In this document: piece after piece, positions 5,602 to 8,484 of the stretch
Layout: each line of letters opens with the position of its first letter
Numbering within the stretch: the stretch's first letter is position 1
NCBI GenBank assembly: GCA_937891445.1
Contig: CALAFV010000635.1
Span: 1-8,484, forward strand
Length of the DNA stretch: 8,484 nt
DNA from: an uncultured Phycisphaerales bacterium
Lineage (GTDB): Bacteria > Planctomycetota > Phycisphaerae > Phycisphaerales > UBA1924
Direction of reading: 5' to 3'
Notes under the pieces: generated by a model
Database searches by the model: none
The model's input: only the letters and a program-made list of their open reading frames with translations
Told to the model about the DNA's origin: nothing
Translations under genes and position numbers: made by a program

Positions 5602-6765
5602 TCAGCGCGGCCTTTCGGGGCCCTGGCCGGGAGCGGGGCCGGGGTTGGCCGGGTCCGCGGGGCGCGGCGCAACCGGCGAGTGCGGGTCGGGCTGCGGCGG
5701 GTTGTTGGGGCTGGCCGGACGCGGACGCGGCTTGGGAGCCGGACGCGGCTGTTCGGGCTCGGGGAGCGCGGGCGGATCGAAGGCGGGAAGGTCGGCGACG
5801 TGCGCGATTCCCGCCGCCAGCGCCCGCACGGCCGCCGCGAAGCGGACCGGGTCGATCGTCTCGATCGTGTCGGTGGGGCGGTGGTAGTGAGAGGAGCGGA
5901 AGTTCGCCGTGTCGGACACGAGCACCGAGGGGATGCCCATCTGGAGGAACGGCGCGTGGTCCGAGCGGAGGAAGTCGGGCACGGGCAGCGGGAGCAGGTC
6001 GCCGGCGAAGATGACCAGCGCGTCGCCCGCACCCTGCTGCATCGCGGTGATCAGCGGGCGGCTGAAGCCCTGGTGCTTGAGGAGGCCGCCGACGGCGAGG
6101 AAGTTGGCCGTCGTCGGCAGGGGGATCCGCACCGGGAGCGGCGGCCAGGTCTGCGAGCCGGGGTCGTCGGAGTAGTAGCCGAGCATGTCGAGGGAGAGCA
6201 TGCCGACGATGCGCTCCCCGTCGCCCCCCAGCAGCCTGTCGCGCAGATCCGCCGCGTACTTCGTCGAGCCGACCAGCCCGGCCTCTTCGAGCGTGAAGAA
6301 GGCGAAGCGGATCGTTCGCTCGGGCTTGTGATCCTTGAAGATGTGGGCCAGTTCCAGCAGGCCGGCGGCGCCGGTGCCGTTGTCATCCGCGCCGGGGGCG
6401 AGGGGAACGGCGTCAAGGTGGGCGCCGACGAGGATGACCTCGGCGGGCTTGGTTGTGCCGCGGACCTCGGCGATGACGTTGTGGTACACGGCCGGCTCCC
6501 TGCGGCCGGGGAGGGCGTAGGGGACCTCGTGGAGCACGGGCTCGTAGCCCAGCGTGCGGAGACGTTCGGCGATGAGCGTCTCGGTGGCGCGGAGCCCCTC
6601 GATGTGCTCGGCCGTCGGGCCGGGGGAACGCTTCGTGGGGAGCGCCTGGAGTGTGTCCATCAGCCGCCGGCTGTCCACCCGCTCGTGCAGGGCGGCGTCG
6701 GGGTCGGCGGGGGCGAGGAGGGAGGCGATGGAGACCAGCAGGGCCGCAGTCGTGTGGGTCAGCAT
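5602..6765 (-). CDS. Secreted M28-family zinc aminopeptidase with proline-rich C-terminal tail
   Basis: The product is 387 residues. Residues 1-25 look like a signal peptide (TTAALLVSIASLLA core). The M28 di-zinc site is complete by motif: H116 in GAHLDAV, bridging D127 in GADDNGTG, general base E160 with ligand E161 in TLEEAGL, D193 in SLDMLGY and H295 in YHRPTDT. SDHAPF (268-273) and GIPS are also family-typical. M28 enzymes remove N-terminal amino acids from peptides, usually outside the cytoplasm; some relatives are glutaminyl cyclases or carboxypeptidases, so substrate cannot be fixed. Residues 331-387 are unusual: 24 of 57 are proline, probably a disordered tail or wall-spanning linker. 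No clear Shine-Dalgarno precedes the ATG. The gene follows the NIF3-like gene by 111 bases on the same strand and may be co-transcribed with it. Confidence 0.92.
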   Translation of the reverse strand: MLTHTTAALLVSIASLLAPADPDAALHERVDSRRLMDTLQALPTKRSPGPTAEHIEGLRATETLIAERLRTLGYEPVLHEVPYALPGRREPAVYHNVIAEVRGTTKPAEVILVGAHLDAVPLAPGADDNGTGAAGLLELAHIFKDHKPERTIRFAFFTLEEAGLVGSTKYAADLRDRLLGGDGERIVGMLSLDMLGYYSDDPGSQTWPPLPVRIPLPTTANFLAVGGLLKHQGFSRPLITAMQQGAGDALVIFAGDLLPLPVPDFLRSDHAPFLQMGIPSVLVSDTANFRSSHYHRPTDTIETIDPVRFAAAVRALAAGIAHVADLPAFDPPALPEPEQPRPAPKPRPRPASPNNPPQPDPHSPVAPRPADPANPGPAPGQGPERPR

Positions 6766-6876
6766 GGCCGGATGGTACGGAGACCGGCCCGGCCGGGTTC
6801 ACCGGGCGTGAGAAGGCGCAGAGCCGGGCGTCAACACCGGCGTGGGTGGTGAAGACTGGAAGCGGCCGGGGTCGCC
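6766..6876 (-). other. Gap between the NIF3-like and M28 genes
   Basis: This 111-base gap lies between two same-strand genes. A TTGACG on the minus strand could be a -35 element, but no -10-like sequence lies 16-18 bases on. No terminator was seen. The two genes may be transcribed together or the M28 gene may have its own unrecognised promoter. Confidence 0.3.
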
Positions 6877-8019
6877 TCACATCAGCACGAACGGGCTCCG
6901 GTCCGCGCGGCTGACCTCGACGCGCACGCCCGACAGACGCTCGCGCAGTTTCGTGGCCAGGTGGGGGAGGTAGCCGCGCTCGGTCGCCGTGTGGCCGGCG
7001 GTGATGATGCTCATGCCGGCCTCGACGGCGGCGAGCGTTTCGTGGTGCTTCATCTCGCCGGTGATGTAGACGTGGCACCCCTCGGCCAGGGCCAGGGCGG
7101 CCAGTTCGCCGCCGGAGCCGCAGCAGACGCCGACGGTGTCCACCTCGGTGTCGGCGCCGGCGCCGATGGCCCTGGCGACGTACACCCCCTGCACGCCGAG
7201 GTACTCCTTGACCGCCTGTGCCAGCCGCTCGACGGTCGTGGGCTGGTCGAGTTTGATCCGCCGGCCGGCGCCGGCGGAGCGCTCGGGGCGGCCAACCAGT
7301 TCGTACACGTCGATCGCCGGCTCCTCGTACGGGTGGAACTGCCGCAGCGTCTCGATCGCCACCGGCAGGGCCCGGCGCGAGCAGACCATCTCCAGGCGGA
7401 CCTCCGGCACCTCCTCGAGTTTCCCCGCCTCGCCAACCGCCGGCTGCGCCCCCTCGCCGCCGAAGAACGTGCCGGTCCCCTCACAGCCGAAGGAGCACAG
7501 GTCGTAGTTGCCGATCTTCCCTGCCCCGCCGCTGGCCAGCGCTGAGCGGACGCGGTCCACGGCGTCGCGCGGCACGAAGGTGACGATCTTGACCTCCTCG
7601 GTCTCGCGCCGGCTCAGGTGGGGGCGGAGGGCCCGCCGGTCGCCGCCGCTGGTGCCGAAACGGTTCACGAGCCCGTCGGCGAGCCAGTCGGTCATGCCGC
7701 CGGGGGCGCCGTCGAGGGAGGTGTGCGGGGCGTAGACGGCCAGGCCGGCCTCGATCGCCGCGAGGATCACGCCGCCCATGCCGCTCGCCGTGATCCGGTT
7801 GATCGGGCGGAAGATCGGCGGGTGGTACGAGACGACCGCGCCTGCGCCCATCTCGCGGGCCTCGCGGACGACCGACTCGGTGAGGTCGATCGTGAGCAGC
7901 ACGCCGTTGCGCAGCGGGCGCGAACCGTCGCCGATGAGCAGGCCGACGTTGTCCCAGGACTCGGCGTAGCGGAGCGGGGCGATGTCGTCCATCGCGCGGA
8001 CGAGGTCGGAGACAAGCAT
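6877..8019 (-). CDS. NIF3-like dinuclear metal centre protein with PII-like insert
   Basis: The product is 380 residues. ATG at 8019-8017 is chosen because GGAGG lies 9 bases ahead and because residue 1 matches the family's usual N-terminus; the frame is open 12 codons further upstream to another ATG without this support. N-terminal block: ESWDNVGLLIG (20-30), SYHPPIFRPI (64-73), PHTSLDGAPGG (98-108). C-terminal block: GEMKHHE (321-327) and AGHTATERGYLP (341-352). Likely metal ligands are H66, D103, H343 and E347. Residues about 143-240 form the PII/CutA-like insert seen in the long bacterial NIF3 proteins (KIGNYDLCSF, HPYEEPAIDVYEL). The family is a conserved cytoplasmic group; E. coli YbgI was proposed to act as a GTP cyclohydrolase, but the general role is unsettled. 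It is divergent from ispE. Confidence 0.95.
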   Translation of the reverse strand: MLVSDLVRAMDDIAPLRYAESWDNVGLLIGDGSRPLRNGVLLTIDLTESVVREAREMGAGAVVSYHPPIFRPINRITASGMGGVILAAIEAGLAVYAPHTSLDGAPGGMTDWLADGLVNRFGTSGGDRRALRPHLSRRETEEVKIVTFVPRDAVDRVRSALASGGAGKIGNYDLCSFGCEGTGTFFGGEGAQPAVGEAGKLEEVPEVRLEMVCSRRALPVAIETLRQFHPYEEPAIDVYELVGRPERSAGAGRRIKLDQPTTVERLAQAVKEYLGVQGVYVARAIGAGADTEVDTVGVCCGSGGELAALALAEGCHVYITGEMKHHETLAAVEAGMSIITAGHTATERGYLPHLATKLRERLSGVRVEVSRADRSPFVLM

Positions 8020-8129
8020 GCGCGTGGGCCTCCGGAGAGAGAGGGTGTGTTCCAATCACGGTAGGTGCGGGGGCGGAGGACTGGCCGGAGGAGGGCGGGG
8101 GGCGGGGGAGGGGGGGGTACGATCCGCCC
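8020..8129. promoter_or_regulatory. Divergent region between NIF3-like gene and ispE
   Basis: The 110-base gap must carry promoters for both genes. Minus-strand GGAGG (8033-8029) is the NIF3 ribosome binding site. On the plus strand the stretch 8085-8117 is almost all purine, with long G-runs that include the only possible Shine-Dalgarno for ispE. No clear -10/-35 pair was recognised on either strand. Confidence 0.4.
8093..8117 (+). promoter_or_regulatory. Putative G-quadruplex in the ispE leader
   Basis: Four G-runs of 3, 6, 5 and 8 bases (8093-8095, 8097-8102, 8104-8108, 8110-8117) are separated by single bases (C, C, A). This fits the strongest class of quadruplex motif, with one-base loops, on the sense strand 12 bases ahead of the ispE start. 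In the message it would overlap the ribosome binding region and could slow initiation. Confidence 0.5.
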
Positions 8130-8484
8130 GTGACGACCCGCGACACGATCACGCGCCCCGCGCACGCCAAGGTGAACCTCGTTCTCTCCGTCGGCCCCGC
8201 GCAGCCGCCCAAGGGGTACCACCCCATCGCCTCGTGGATGGCGCCGGTGACGCTGGCGGACGAGGTGGAGGTCGCTCGCCTCGGCGAGGGGGAGCAGAGC
8301 CGCTACACGATCGCGTGGGCGCCCGATGCGCCGCGGCAGACCCCGATCGACTGGCCGTTGGAGAAAGACCTGGCCGTGCGGGCGCACCGGCTGATGGAGC
8401 AGCACGCGGGGCGGCCGCTGCCGGTGCGGGTGACGATGCGCAAGCGGATTCCCGTCGGCGGCGGGCTGGGCGGGGGCTCCAGCG
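8130..8484 (+). CDS. ispE: IspE, 4-diphosphocytidyl-2-C-methyl-D-erythritol kinase (partial, C-terminus off right edge)
   Basis: The first 118 codons are present. IspE is a cytoplasmic GHMP kinase that phosphorylates CDP-methylerythritol with ATP in the MEP route to isoprenoid precursors. AHAKVNLVLSVG (11-22) is the N-terminal motif with the conserved Lys (K14, equivalent to the catalytic Lys of E. coli IspE), followed by KGYHPIASWM (28-37), which corresponds to the substrate-binding GYHEL segment. IPVGGGLGGGSS (107-118) is the GHMP ATP-binding loop and sits at the very edge of the window. The catalytic Asp region lies beyond it. GTG 8130 is chosen as start: it gives the family's normal N-terminal length and no ATG precedes the Lys motif in frame. 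The Shine-Dalgarno is unclear because the upstream is a run of G. Confidence 0.93.
   Translation, partial: MTTRDTITRPAHAKVNLVLSVGPAQPPKGYHPIASWMAPVTLADEVEVARLGEGEQSRYTIAWAPDAPRQTPIDWPLEKDLAVRAHRLMEQHAGRPLPVRVTMRKRIPVGGGLGGGSS

Noticed and set aside
6788..6797. Perfect 10-base palindrome CCCGGCCGGG in the NIF3-M28 gap
   Set aside because: Short all-G/C palindromes are expected by chance at this base composition, and no second copy or operator-like context was seen.
5578..6852. Long plus-strand open frame over the M28 gene
   Set aside because: Same antisense effect of GC-rich codon use. The minus strand carries an intact M28 catalytic motif set and signal peptide.

Overview
The window is very GC-rich (near 70% by eye), with strong G/C preference in third codon positions. 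It holds seven protein genes, two of them cut by the window edges. The best guess at source is a flagellated member of the Planctomycetota, perhaps Phycisphaerae. This is an inference from high GC, the style of the FlgM and IspE sequences, and a large MAF/DUF115-type protein. No 16S or other decisive marker is present. I see no tRNA, rRNA, CRISPR array, insertion sequence, integrase or defence gene.

Layout: (1) 1-2919, minus strand, a very large flagellar glycosylation-type protein (MAF/DUF115 core plus an SpsF-like nucleotidyltransferase-like region), open through the left edge. (2) 3017-3676, plus strand, a small membrane protein with a C-terminal NTF2-like domain, divergent from gene 1. 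(3) 3657-4676, minus strand, an exported protein with two SPOR-like units, overlapping the end of gene 2 tail to tail. (4) 4947-5261, plus strand, the anti-sigma-28 factor FlgM, divergent from gene 3, followed by a structured 340-base gap with a convincing intrinsic terminator. (5) 5602-6765, minus strand, a secreted M28 metallopeptidase. (6) 6877-8019, minus strand, a NIF3-like dinuclear metal protein. (7) 8130-8484, plus strand, the start of ispE, divergent from gene 6, with a very long G-tract just ahead of its start codon.

How they fit together: FlgM restrains the flagellar sigma factor until the hook-basal body is complete, and MAF proteins put nonulosonic acid sugars on flagellin. The left part of the window is therefore probably the edge of a flagellar region, with more flagellar genes expected beyond base 1. 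The SPOR-like and NTF2-like proteins sit between the two flagellar genes, but nothing in their sequences proves a flagellar role. The right part looks like ordinary housekeeping: peptide or amino-acid release, NIF3 and isoprenoid precursor synthesis.

The most notable points are the MAF plus nucleotidyltransferase-like fusion, the choice between two starts for FlgM, the layered hairpins after flgM, and the possible G-quadruplex in the ispE leader. I do not see a clearly new biological system. The multi-domain MAF fusion is the closest candidate.
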